In this document: positions 1-8,322 of the stretch, one piece after another
Layout: each line of letters begins with the position of its first letter
Position numbering within the stretch: the stretch's first letter is position 1
Assembly (NCBI GenBank): GCA_003224235.1
Contig: QHYU01000154.1
Coordinates: forward strand, 1-45,875
Length of the DNA stretch: 45,875 bases
Reading direction: 5' to 3'
Origin: Acidobacteriota bacterium
Lineage (GTDB): Bacteria; Acidobacteriota; Terriglobia; Acidiferrales; UBA7541
Position numbers and translations under genes: made by a program
Notes under the pieces: model-generated
What the model was told of the DNA's origin: nothing
Database searches by the model: none
What the model saw: only the letters and a program-made list of their open reading frames with translations

Positions 1-1
1 C

Positions 2-121
2 AACGCGGACCCGGTAACCGCCGGTAGCACTGGCCAGCGGCATTTTTTCACCGACCAGACGGGCGTGATTCGCGTCGAAAACAACGCCCCGGCGAACGAA
101 CACAGCCCGCCCATCTTGTAG
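2..121 (+). CDS. C-terminal fragment of a type IV pilin-like/prepilin-type protein (5' end outside window)
   Basis: The reading frame is open from the first bases of the window to a TAG at 119-121 and encodes 39 residues. The tail contains TAGSTGQRHFFTDQTGVIR, which resembles the C-terminal strand of acidobacterial type IV pilin-like proteins, where a TG-R-F-TDQTGVIR pattern is common. The N-terminal methylation motif and hydrophobic helix would lie upstream and cannot be checked, so the assignment rests only on this tail. It would be a surface or pseudopilin subunit. It is convergent with lpxC, 102 bp away. Confidence 0.5.
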   Translation, partial: NADPVTAGSTGQRHFFTDQTGVIRVENNAPANEHSPPIL

Positions 122-223
122 AGCACGGCTTCAGAAGTGCTGCCTGCGCGGTGATATAGGGTCATGGCACGCCGTCCCCCAGTTGCATTCTAAAGATAGG
201 GTAATACCGGCGGAGTGAGGCGC

Positions 224-1186
224 CTAATCGCTGGCATGTAGCGTGGCGGAGGCAGGCACAGCGGCAGCGGCACGAGCGGGTGCCGGCTCGGGTTCCACGG
301 AAGTCTCGGTCCACAATGAGGGGTCGGCTAACAGGCGCGTAACCAGTTGCGTATGCAGCGCGTGTCCGGCCTTGTGCGCCACCACGCTCGCCAGTAGCGG
401 TCGGCCCACCAACGCCAAGTCGCCGATCAGATCCAGCGCTTTGTGGCGGCCGAACTCGTCGGGGAACCGCAGCTCGCCGTTCATAATTCCGTCGCGGGTC
501 AACACGATGGCGTTTTCGAGCGAGCCGCCACGAATCAATCCGTTTGAGCGCAGGCGTTCGACATCGTCAAGAAAGCCGAAGGTGCGCGCCGGGGCCAGCA
601 GGTGACTGAAGGTTTCGCGGTTCACTTGCAGCTCCACCTCCTGACGGCCGACCATGGGGTGCGCAAAGTCAATAAAGCAGCGCACGCGGAAGTCGTCGGA
701 GGGATAGATCCCGATCCGCCGGTCCTGCCCCGACCCGCTGGTGTCACCCTCAGACACCTCCAGCGGCCGCAGCACCTTCAGATACCGCCGCCGGTGCCGA
801 AGTTTCCGCAACCCCGCTTCTTGCAGCAATCTAACGAACGGCTGCGAGGAGCCGTCCAAAATGGGCACTTCCAGAGCATCAAGCTCGATGTAAACGTTAT
901 CCACGCCGCAGGAATAGAGCGCCGCCAACAGGTGTTCGGTGGTGGAGAGCAGAACGCCTTTCTTCATCAAGCTAGTGGCGTAGCTGACCCGAGCGACGTT
1001 GCGCACGTGAGCTTCAATTTCAAAATTGTCCAGGTCCACCCGGCGAAAGACGATCCCGGTGTCCGGGGGCGCGGGTAGCAGGCATAGCCGGCTCCGCGCG
1101 GCCGTATGCAGGCCGATACCCTGTGTTTCGACTGACCTTTCAATCGTGGTCTGAAAGGGCATGGATGACCACTGGAATCTTAGCAT
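224..1186 (-). CDS. lpxC: UDP-3-O-acyl-N-acetylglucosamine deacetylase LpxC
   Basis: LpxC is the cytoplasmic zinc amidohydrolase that makes the committed step of lipid A synthesis, removing acetate from UDP-3-O-acyl-GlcNAc. Near the N-terminus lies the family signature RSVETQGIGLH, then TTEH with E84 and zinc ligand H85, then HKALD with H248 and D252 as the other zinc ligands, and KAGHALH with catalytic H275. At 320 residues it is of normal length, with a short Ala/Pro-rich tail. The ATG at 1186 has an AGAAGG-like ribosome site; an internal ATG at 1162 (MPFQTTIERS) matches the usual family start better, so the true start may be there. Its presence shows an outer membrane with lipid A. Confidence 0.96.
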   Translation of the reverse strand: MLRFQWSSMPFQTTIERSVETQGIGLHTAARSRLCLLPAPPDTGIVFRRVDLDNFEIEAHVRNVARVSYATSLMKKGVLLSTTEHLLAALYSCGVDNVYIELDALEVPILDGSSQPFVRLLQEAGLRKLRHRRRYLKVLRPLEVSEGDTSGSGQDRRIGIYPSDDFRVRCFIDFAHPMVGRQEVELQVNRETFSHLLAPARTFGFLDDVERLRSNGLIRGGSLENAIVLTRDGIMNGELRFPDEFGRHKALDLIGDLALVGRPLLASVVAHKAGHALHTQLVTRLLADPSLWTETSVEPEPAPARAAAAVPASATLHASD

Positions 1187-1369
1187 TTTCGTGGCCTTCT
1201 GGCTCTTAGTTTAATCCAATTAAATCAGTGAGTTAGAAGATACAGATGCGGCCGAAGATCAGCCAGTGTGGTAAAGACACAACAAAAGCGACCTTTGGCT
1301 GTGGGCTTGCCGCCATGCTTGGTATCCGGGATGCACATCATCTGAAGGACACGCCTAGTCGGCGGCAAC

Positions 1370-1398
1370 TTGTGCCGCTAGCACCGACCGCGTAAAAT
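1370..1398 (+). promoter_or_regulatory. Putative sigma-70 promoter of lipA
   Basis: TTGTGC at 1370-1375 and TAAAAT at 1393-1398 are separated by 17 bp and lie about 33 bp before the lipA ATG. Assigned from the consensus match and position only. Confidence 0.45.
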
Positions 1399-1430
1399 GG
1401 GTTCGCCGCCGGGACTGGCAAAACAAGCAC

Positions 1431-2360
1431 ATGGCCTCGCCGTTCAATATCCTCTCGAATGAGCTGCCGACCTTGCCTTGGTCTGAAACGCCGCCTAGCA
1501 CGCACCCAAGGCCGCCCTGGCTTCGCGTCAGATTCTTTGGCGGGCCGAACTATCAGGAATTGAAGCGCATCATGCGCACACTTAACCTGCACACGGTGTG
1601 CGAGAGCGCGCGTTGCCCGAACATGGGCGAGTGCTGGGAGCACCGCACGGCCACGTTCATGATCCTGGGCAACATCTGCACGCGCGCCTGTGGGTTCTGC
1701 GCAGTGCCTTCGGGGAAACCGACCGGCCCGCCGGATGAAGCGGAGCCCGCGCGTGTGGCTGAAGCGGTCGAGAAGATGGGGCTGCGCTACGTGGTGGTGA
1801 CCTCAGTGAACCGCGACGATCAGACTGACGGTGGCGCGGCCATTTTCGCGCGCACGATCACCGAGATCCGGCAGCGAGTGCCGGGCTGCAAGGTCGAAGT
1901 GCTGATCCCGGACTTCCGCGGTGTTTGGCCTGCGCTGGAAACCGTGGTCGCCGCCCAGCCCGACGTGCTTAACCACAACACCGAGACCGTGCCGCGGCTC
2001 TATCGCCAGGTGCGCCGAGGCGCGGTGTACGAGCGGTCGCTCGAACTGCTGCGGCGCGCGAAAGAGCTTTCGCCGCAGATGCCGACAAAGACGGGCCTGA
2101 TGCTCGGCCTGGGCGAGCAACGCGAGGAGGTTCTCGCCACGATGCGCGATCTTGTCGCGCAGGGCACCGACATTCTTACCCTGGGGCAGTATCTGCAGCC
2201 CACCAAACAGCACCTGCCCGTCATTCGCTTCGTCCATCCGGATGAGTTCGCCGAGTACAAGCAACTGGGCGAGCAGATGGGCTTCAAGCACGTTGAGGCC
2301 GGCCCGCTGGTGCGCTCCTCTTATCACGCCTTCGAACAGGAACAGGCCGCGCGCTGCTGA
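1431..2360 (+). CDS. lipA: Lipoyl synthase LipA (radical SAM)
   Basis: LipA inserts two sulfur atoms into protein-bound octanoyl groups to make lipoate for the 2-oxoacid dehydrogenase and glycine cleavage complexes. Both iron-sulfur cluster motifs are present: the auxiliary cluster CESARCPNMGEC (C57, C62, C68) and the radical SAM CTRACGFC (C83, C87, C90). The C-terminal RSSY supplies the serine ligand of the auxiliary cluster (about S296). Length, 309 residues, is normal. No clear ribosome site precedes the ATG, but the upstream promoter match and the family N-terminus support it. It is monocistronic: lpxC diverges from it and the next gene converges on it. Confidence 0.97.
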   Translation: MASPFNILSNELPTLPWSETPPSTHPRPPWLRVRFFGGPNYQELKRIMRTLNLHTVCESARCPNMGECWEHRTATFMILGNICTRACGFCAVPSGKPTGPPDEAEPARVAEAVEKMGLRYVVVTSVNRDDQTDGGAAIFARTITEIRQRVPGCKVEVLIPDFRGVWPALETVVAAQPDVLNHNTETVPRLYRQVRRGAVYERSLELLRRAKELSPQMPTKTGLMLGLGEQREEVLATMRDLVAQGTDILTLGQYLQPTKQHLPVIRFVHPDEFAEYKQLGEQMGFKHVEAGPLVRSSYHAFEQEQAARC

Positions 2361-2395
2361 TTCGACATCCCCCGTCTGTGCAGCACGAGGGCCTC

Positions 2396-2411
2396 AGCAA
2401 GCGCGCTTGCT
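2396..2411. other. 16-nt perfect palindrome between convergent genes
   Basis: AGCAAGCGCGCTTGCT is self-complementary and lies in the 68-bp gap between the ends of lipA and the convergent TPR gene. It could fold as a short hairpin or act as a bidirectional transcription stop, but it has no T-tract on either side, so a terminator role is only a guess. Confidence 0.25.
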
Positions 2412-2428
2412 ATCTATGAGGTCGGTTT

Positions 2429-3448
2429 CTAGCGGGATGCGGGCGCAGCTTCAGGCTCGCCCAAAGCAGCCAGCGCGGCGCGACTCAGTTCCCGGACGCG
2501 GGCCTGGCAGGCAAGGTCGCGCAGCTCAATTTTCTCTGCTGCGTGGAAGCTTGCGGCGGCTTCCTGTTTGCGGTTGAGCTTAGCGTTGGTATCGCCGAGC
2601 AAAAGCTGAAACACGGGGTTCTGCGGGTACTGCGCGACCAGCGGCTCAAACACTGCGACCGCCCGCTCGTATTTCTGGTCATAGTTGCGCAGGTTCTTGG
2701 CCAGGTAGAACCGGGCCTCGACCGCTGTGATCTCGCCCTTCTCCATGGCCAGCTCGAGCTGGCGCATGCCCTCTCGCTTACTGCCGCCTGGAATACCCAT
2801 GAAGAAGCGCAGGATTTTGGCTATCGCCGAAAGCGTATCGACGTAATAGTTGTAGAGCCCGAGACCCGTGTAAGCGTCGGCCAGCTCCGGGTCAAGCTGC
2901 ACAGCGCGCAAAAGATGCTCGCGGGCCCGCACGCCAGCGCGAGCCGTGCCGCGACGGTCGTCCCACAGCCCCAACAGCCGAGCCTTGAGTCCCCAGCCAA
3001 TTCCCGCGTACAGGCGCATTTCGGTCGTGTCGTTCTGCTTCAAGCTTTGCTCGGCCAGCGCAATGCCTTTGTCGGTGAGCGCCAGGTAAGCGTCGTCTTC
3101 AAGCTGCCGCGAGCGATGCCAGGCGTCAATGGTGTTGTATTTGATTTCGCACGCCGCGCAGTAGATCTTCCACCACTGCGCGTTAGCCTCCAGGAGATAG
3201 CCCACCGGATAGTCGGGCTGCCGTTCCTCGATCCTGCGAAACATCTCCATGGCCGCGTCCGGGTCGCCGGAGTAGAGCAGGCGTAAGCCTTCGGTCGCCT
3301 CTGGCGGCAGATGGAGTTTTCCTTCGGCTCGCGCTGGCGCAGGTAACACGGCCCAGACAGCGAGAAGCAAGAGAAGGCGTGTAAATTGGAAGTTGAAGAT
3401 AGAAGATTCGAGCGGAAGCGCGGAGGAGGTCTTAAGAGCGGGATTCAC
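2429..3448 (-). CDS. Secreted TPR-repeat protein of unknown function
   Basis: From a GTG at 3448 the product has 339 residues. It starts with a long N-region, then a hydrophobic stretch RLLLLLAVWAVLPAPARA that looks like a signal peptide ending at an AXA site, so the mature protein is likely periplasmic. The rest is helical, with TPR-like pairs such as LYSGDPDAAMEMFRRIEERQPDYPVGY and, near the end, blocks spanning residues of the YPQNPVFQLLLGD type. A CAAC motif occurs about one third in. The frame is open further upstream, but that part is antisense-like sequence overlapping the previous gene; the GTG overlaps the previous stop (GTGA), which argues for translational coupling. No specific function can be assigned. 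Confidence 0.7.
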   Translation of the reverse strand: MNPALKTSSALPLESSIFNFQFTRLLLLLAVWAVLPAPARAEGKLHLPPEATEGLRLLYSGDPDAAMEMFRRIEERQPDYPVGYLLEANAQWWKIYCAACEIKYNTIDAWHRSRQLEDDAYLALTDKGIALAEQSLKQNDTTEMRLYAGIGWGLKARLLGLWDDRRGTARAGVRAREHLLRAVQLDPELADAYTGLGLYNYYVDTLSAIAKILRFFMGIPGGSKREGMRQLELAMEKGEITAVEARFYLAKNLRNYDQKYERAVAVFEPLVAQYPQNPVFQLLLGDTNAKLNRKQEAAASFHAAEKIELRDLACQARVRELSRAALAALGEPEAAPASR

Positions 3449-4380
3449 AAGCCACGAATCCCAAGTTGGGGTTTCTTCAGCCAGCCCAGAAGCCGCGCGG
3501 CGAAAACGTACATTACGAAGCATTCTAAGGCAAAGGGAGGAAAGCCCAGGTAGCCCGGCGCGGGCATCTCGAAGATCTTCCACTGCTGGAACAACGGGAA
3601 GATGTAGTGCCACTTCGCTGACGCCCAGTAATTCCAGAACTCCCAAAGCCAGCCGCACACCCAACCGGAGAGCAGCAAAGAATTGATCCGGCCGCGCTCT
3701 CCCCGCTCAAGGTCTGCAAGCAACGACGGCAGCCCCAAACGGCGATTGATCGGGTCGAGCAGGAAGATGAATCCCAACCAGACCGGCGTAAAAAGGTATG
3801 CCGCCGCGTGGCGCGGCACCAGCAGAGGCACGGCCAGCAAGACCGCGCCCAGCGCCATGGTCCAGCGCTCCACCGCCGCAGAGATTTTCCAAGGCCGGGC
3901 CGGGCGCGCAAACCCGCCGTAGGACTGGATTAGATCCGCGGTGACAAAGATGGCCGGCGTGATGGTGGCGTACGACCAGGCATAGCCGAAACCGCTCGCC
4001 AACCAGTTCATTGGCAGGCCGTCGTAGGTCCAGTTCTCCAGGCGCAGGTTATAGGCTTCGAAGACTAGCCACAGCGGCACCGAGAGCAGAGCTGTGCGCG
4101 CAAACTCGCGCGGCGCGTTGCGCAAGCGCGACTCGCCCTGCACCGCAAGCACCGCCGCGTCGGCCACCAGGATGTATGCCGTCCAGGCAATGGGAGTGAA
4201 AAACGTGGCCACTGGCTCGACACCGCGGAACATCAGCCACTCGGCGCAGACCAGCGCCAGCAACCCCAGCCAGCCGTGCACTGGCAGGGGTCCCTTGCGA
4301 TTCCGCAGGAATTCGGCCACAAGGATGGCCACGGTCGCAGCGGTGATGGCGACGCCAAGGCTCACCATGACGCAGCCCAT
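3445..4380 (-). CDS. Polytopic membrane protein of unknown function
   Basis: From the ATG at 4380 the product has 311 residues and roughly eight hydrophobic segments, e.g. VAITAATVAILVAEF, WLGLLALVCAEWLM, IAWTAYILVADAAVLAV, WTMALGAVLLAVPLLV and a C-terminal ALECFVMYVFAARLLGWL. Aromatic-rich loops such as GWVCGWLWEFWNYWASAKW are conspicuous. I do not recognise a named family. The frame is open upstream of this start, but that sequence crosses the divergent permease promoter, so the later start is preferred; a second ATG lies four codons downstream. The stop overlaps the start of the TPR protein, suggesting the two are produced together and may work together at the inner membrane. Confidence 0.7.
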   Translation of the reverse strand: MGCVMVSLGVAITAATVAILVAEFLRNRKGPLPVHGWLGLLALVCAEWLMFRGVEPVATFFTPIAWTAYILVADAAVLAVQGESRLRNAPREFARTALLSVPLWLVFEAYNLRLENWTYDGLPMNWLASGFGYAWSYATITPAIFVTADLIQSYGGFARPARPWKISAAVERWTMALGAVLLAVPLLVPRHAAAYLFTPVWLGFIFLLDPINRRLGLPSLLADLERGERGRINSLLLSGWVCGWLWEFWNYWASAKWHYIFPLFQQWKIFEMPAPGYLGFPPFALECFVMYVFAARLLGWLKKPQLGIRGL

Positions 4381-4402
4381 GGTAGCGCAGGTGGACGGAT
4401 TT

Positions 4403-4431
4403 TTGGCGGCGCGAGGGCCATCTGCTATGCT
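4403..4431 (+). promoter_or_regulatory. Putative sigma-70 promoter of the permease-PIG-L pair
   Basis: TTGGCG at 4403-4408 and TATGCT at 4426-4431 are 17 bp apart, within the 75-bp gap between divergent genes and 24 bp before the permease ATG. Confidence 0.45.
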
Positions 4432-4455
4432 TTGGCGTCTTTTTCGGAACCCCAC

Positions 4456-5817
4456 ATGACGCACGACCTCGAACGCCCCGAAAAGCTGGAACGCGGCCTG
4501 GGCCTGAAGGAGGCCACGGCACTGAACATGATCGACATGGTGGGCATCGGGCCGTTCGTAACAATTTCCCTGGTGATTCAATATATGGGCGGCCCACAGT
4601 GCCTTCTGGCATGGGTGGCGGGCGCGCTTCTTTCCGTGCTGGACGGGTTTGTCTGGTCTGAGCTGGGCGCGGCTATGCCGCAGGCCGGAGGCAGCTACGT
4701 GTTTCTCCGCGAGGCCTACGGGCCCGGCCGCTGGGGACGCCTGATGTCGTTTCTGTTCATCTGGCAAACGATGATTCAAGCGCCGCTCGTGGTGGCCTCA
4801 GGCGCGATCGGCTTCGCGCAATATCTCACCTATCTAATGCCGCTGGGACGCTACCAGCAGAAGGCCGTTTCCGGCGCGCTGGTGATTGTGCTGGTCTTCC
4901 TCCTCTATCGCCGCATCACAACAGTCGGCAAGATTTCGTTGTTCCTCTGGGCTGGGGTGATCGCGACGATCGTCTGGCTGATCTTCGGCGGGGCGACGCA
5001 CTTCGACGCACGGCTGGCCTTCACCTACCCCGCAGGGGCTTGGGACCTTTCCTGGCTGTTTTTCGTCGGCCTCGGGCAAGCCACGGTAAAAACCATCTAC
5101 ACATATCTCGGCTACTACAACGTCTGTCATCTGGGTGGAGAAGTGCGCGAGCCGGAGCGCAACATCCCGCGCAGCATTTTCCTTTCGATTGGGGGAATCG
5201 CGGTCCTGTATCTGGCCATGCAGACCAGCATTCTGGGCGTCGTGCCGTGGCAGCAGGCCCAGGCATCGAATTTCATCGTGAGCACGTTCATCGAGATGCT
5301 CTACGGTCCTTTCTGGGCCAAGGTGGCCACGGCGATGATTCTGTGGATCGCGTTTGCCTCGCTGTTTTCCGTCCTCCTGGGTTACTCGCGTGTCCCCTAC
5401 GCTGCGGCTGTAGACGGAAATTTTTTTTCCGTGTTCGGACAGCTCCACCCCACGCGGCGCTTCCCGCATGTTTCCCTGTTGGCGCTGGGCGCGGCCGGGT
5501 TTGTCTTCAGCCTGCTGTTCCGGCTGAGCGAGGTTATCAGCGCGGTTCTAGCCATGCGCATCCTGGTGCAGTTTGTGGGCCAGGCAATCGGTGTTATTGT
5601 GCTGCGCCGCCGCTGGCCTGCGGAGAGACTCCCGTTCAAAATGTGGCTTTTCCCGCTGCCAGCGGTGTTGGCTATTCTGGGGTGGATGGCCATCTTTCTC
5701 TCCGCGGGACGCAAGCTGACCCTCGCGGCCCTGGGGGTGATGATGCTGGGCGTCCTGGCGTTCGGAATCCGGGCGCGCGCGCTAGGTGAGTGGCCGTTTG
5801 CGGAGACGGCGGGATGA
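4456..5817 (+). CDS. APC-superfamily amino acid permease
   Basis: The 453-residue product is a 12-helix type membrane transporter. It opens with GLKEATALNMIDMVGIGPF, the family pattern in which the first helix is broken by a GIG(P/T)F motif that binds the substrate backbone. Next comes the helix II region SELGAAMPQAGGSYVFLREAYG, a strong signature of the APC/LAT-like amino acid-polyamine-organocation family (E and GG-Y motif). Hydrophobic segments continue to the C-terminus. The exact substrate cannot be read. The frame extends upstream, but MTHDLERPEKLERGL is the typical cytoplasmic start and follows a promoter match. Its stop overlaps the next gene's start (ATGA), so the deacetylase is probably translationally coupled. 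Confidence 0.88.
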   Translation: MTHDLERPEKLERGLGLKEATALNMIDMVGIGPFVTISLVIQYMGGPQCLLAWVAGALLSVLDGFVWSELGAAMPQAGGSYVFLREAYGPGRWGRLMSFLFIWQTMIQAPLVVASGAIGFAQYLTYLMPLGRYQQKAVSGALVIVLVFLLYRRITTVGKISLFLWAGVIATIVWLIFGGATHFDARLAFTYPAGAWDLSWLFFVGLGQATVKTIYTYLGYYNVCHLGGEVREPERNIPRSIFLSIGGIAVLYLAMQTSILGVVPWQQAQASNFIVSTFIEMLYGPFWAKVATAMILWIAFASLFSVLLGYSRVPYAAAVDGNFFSVFGQLHPTRRFPHVSLLALGAAGFVFSLLFRLSEVISAVLAMRILVQFVGQAIGVIVLRRRWPAERLPFKMWLFPLPAVLAILGWMAIFLSAGRKLTLAALGVMMLGVLAFGIRARALGEWPFAETAG

Positions 5818-8309
5818 AGAACGGGTTCCAGCGGTACCTCGCAACTCGGATTGTCTTGGCGGTACTGGCTTGTGTGCCAGCGGCAGCGCCCTTGGTGGCG
5901 CAAAGCTTGCCGGAGGCGCTCGAAGCTATCGACCACGTGCGCGTCGCCACGCGCATCCTTTACGTCACCGCGCATCCCGACGACGAATCCTCGAGCGTGC
6001 TCACCTATCTCGCGCGGGGCCTGCATGCGGACGTGGCGCTGCTCTCCATCACTCGCGGCGAAGGCGGCCAGAATGCACTCGGCCCCGAGCAGGGCCCGCA
6101 GCTCGGCATCCTGCGCACCGAAGAGCTGCTTGCCGCCACGCGGGCCTATGGCGTCCGGCTCTACTTCACTCGCGCGCCCGACTTCGGCTACTCGAAGACT
6201 CCGGGAGGAACCCTGAAGGTCTGGGGCGACACGGCGCTCGAAGATATGGTACGCGTGATCCGCACATTTCGCCCGCACGTCGTCATCAATCACTGGGGCG
6301 GCGTGCGCACCGGCCACGGGCATCATCAGGCCGCGGGGATCTTGACGCCCAAGGCCGTTGCCGCCGCAGGTGATCCGAAGGCTTTTCCGGCACAACTGGC
6401 AGAAGGGCTGGACGCTTGGGAGCCGACACTGCTGCTGCAGCTTTCCCGGGGCGATGCTGTTGCCGGCTACCGTGTGCCATCGGATGAGATCTCCCCGATC
6501 TGGGGCAAGAGTTACGCCGAAATCGGCCGCGAAGGTTTTCTAAACCACCGGACGCAAGGCATCGCCGCTTTTCTCGGTTCGCCCTTCTTGCGTCGGCCCA
6601 TCGCCCTTGTTAGACCGGATGGCACTTCTTTCGATCCCGCATTCCTGGCCAGACGACTCCCGGAAAGCGTGCCGAACCATCCGTACCATCGCGGGGCGTC
6701 CGAAGCTGCGGATCGCTCGCTGTCCACAGCGCGCGAGGCTGCACTCCGGCTCGATTGGGCCGCGTCGGCGAAAGCGTTAGCTGCCGCAGGGCACAAGATA
6801 GACGAGGCGATCAAACTGCATGACCCGCCGTCCGACTGTGCGGAGCCACGCTTGCGCTGGGATCTTGAGCGAGTGCGCGAAGGGATTGATGCGGCGCTGG
6901 CGATGGCGGGGGCGCTGCACATCGAGGCCCAAGCTGACCGCAGCGAAGTTGTGGCCGGAGAGAGCTTCTCCGTTCACGTGGAGGTGCGTCGCCGCGCGGA
7001 TGTGCCAGGTGAATTCGGCAAGCCCAGCCTGGTTATGCCTCCGGGTTGGAGCGTGGCGAAGGAAGAACCAGAAGCGGGCGCCGCCGTCCGTTTCACGGTC
7101 GCGATCCCTAAGGACGCACAGACTCCTCGTTCGCCCCACGACTGGATGTTACCGTGGCCGGCGCCGCTAGTGCAGGCACGCGTCCACGCCGTCGTCGAAG
7201 CGTATGCTTTCGATGTCACCGCGCCAGTGACCGCCCAGCGCGCCACCTCCACTCGCCTGGACACCCTGCCGCTTACTTTGGCGCCGGCCGTGACACTGGC
7301 GCTTGAGCCGCGGCAGTTCGTTCTGCCTGAGAAGCGGCCGCTCAGGTCCTCGGCGAAGCGACTCGAAGTCCTGGCGCGCGTGCATTATTACGGGGCTGGG
7401 GCCGCTAAGGTCACCGTGGGACTCGATGCGCCCCCCGGCTGGGAGACTTCGCCGCCGCAGGCGCTGGAGTTCACTGGCGCTGGCGATCAACTGGTGCGCT
7501 TCGCGGTTACGCCGCCCGCAAAAATTGCGGCAGGCAACTACGCGCTCCCCGCTTGGGCGTCACGCGACGCCGAGAAATTCCGCACTTCGCTCGAGCCGCT
7601 GCCCACACTACCAACGCGGCTGTGGAGCGAGCCTGCGGTCGCCACAGTGCACGCCTTCGATGTGGCCGTGCCGGAGGGACTGCGGGTCGGTTACGTCGCC
7701 GCTGAAAATGATCTCATTCCCGAGGCGCTGCGCCGGCTAGGCATCGACGTCGAATTGCTGGACCCCGTGGCGCTCGCTTTCAGCGATCTCCGCCGCTTCG
7801 ACGCTATCGCCATCGGCATCCGCGCTTACGAATTGCGCGACGACTTGGCGCGCGCCAATCAGCGTTTACTCAATTACGCTGCTGCCGGCGGGACCCTGGT
7901 GGTGCAATACCAGCGTGAAAACGTCTGGAGCGCACTGAAGCCCGCGCCCTACCCCGCCAAGATCGGCTCGCCCACCGTGCGCATCACCGACCAGAATTCG
8001 CCCGTGCGGTTCCTTGCGCCCGAGCATCCGGTACTCAACTTTCCCAACAAGATTTCCCAGGAGGACTTCAAACGTTGGCAGCAGGAGCGCGGGCTCTACT
8101 TCTGGAGCCAGTTTGATCCTCGCTACCAGCCCCTGCTTGCGCTGCGAGATCCCGGTGAGGAAGAAACGACCGGCGGGTTGGTCTATGCTCGTACGGGGAA
8201 GGGTGTATACATCTATACCGGCTTGGCCTTCTTCCGTCAGTTGCCAGAAGGTGTGCCCGGTGCCTATCGCCTCTTCGTCAACCTGCTAAGCCAATCGAAG
8301 GCACGCTAA
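5814..8309 (+). CDS. Secreted PIG-L family deacetylase with NEW3-like and GATase-like C-terminal regions
   Basis: The 831-residue protein begins with a signal peptide (hydrophobic IVLAVLACVPAAAPLVAQ). The LmbE/PIG-L zinc deacetylase domain follows, with the HPDDE motif (around residue 56), the SITRGEGGQN segment and a downstream HWGGVRTGHGHHQAAG metal/active-site stretch. PIG-L enzymes remove N-acetyl groups from GlcNAc-type or related substrates. The middle (about residues 360-600) contains beta-rich segments resembling NEW3/CARDB-like carbohydrate-associated modules; the last 200 residues (GLRVGYVAAENDLIPEAL, AIAIGIRAYELR) resemble a ThuA/GATase-like fold. The start is the ATG overlapping the permease stop. 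Substrate is unknown; the pairing with an amino acid permease suggests handling of an amino-sugar- or amide-containing compound. Confidence 0.85.
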   Translation: MKNGFQRYLATRIVLAVLACVPAAAPLVAQSLPEALEAIDHVRVATRILYVTAHPDDESSSVLTYLARGLHADVALLSITRGEGGQNALGPEQGPQLGILRTEELLAATRAYGVRLYFTRAPDFGYSKTPGGTLKVWGDTALEDMVRVIRTFRPHVVINHWGGVRTGHGHHQAAGILTPKAVAAAGDPKAFPAQLAEGLDAWEPTLLLQLSRGDAVAGYRVPSDEISPIWGKSYAEIGREGFLNHRTQGIAAFLGSPFLRRPIALVRPDGTSFDPAFLARRLPESVPNHPYHRGASEAADRSLSTAREAALRLDWAASAKALAAAGHKIDEAIKLHDPPSDCAEPRLRWDLERVREGIDAALAMAGALHIEAQADRSEVVAGESFSVHVEVRRRADVPGEFGKPSLVMPPGWSVAKEEPEAGAAVRFTVAIPKDAQTPRSPHDWMLPWPAPLVQARVHAVVEAYAFDVTAPVTAQRATSTRLDTLPLTLAPAVTLALEPRQFVLPEKRPLRSSAKRLEVLARVHYYGAGAAKVTVGLDAPPGWETSPPQALEFTGAGDQLVRFAVTPPAKIAAGNYALPAWASRDAEKFRTSLEPLPTLPTRLWSEPAVATVHAFDVAVPEGLRVGYVAAENDLIPEALRRLGIDVELLDPVALAFSDLRRFDAIAIGIRAYELRDDLARANQRLLNYAAAGGTLVVQYQRENVWSALKPAPYPAKIGSPTVRITDQNSPVRFLAPEHPVLNFPNKISQEDFKRWQQERGLYFWSQFDPRYQPLLALRDPGEEETTGGLVYARTGKGVYIYTGLAFFRQLPEGVPGAYRLFVNLLSQSKAR

Positions 8310-8322
8310 GATAGTTTCGGTC

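Noticed and set aside
243-1078. Long plus-strand frames opposite lpxC
   Set aside because: They are antisense shadows of a clear lpxC gene in GC-rich DNA; no domain or ribosome site supports them.
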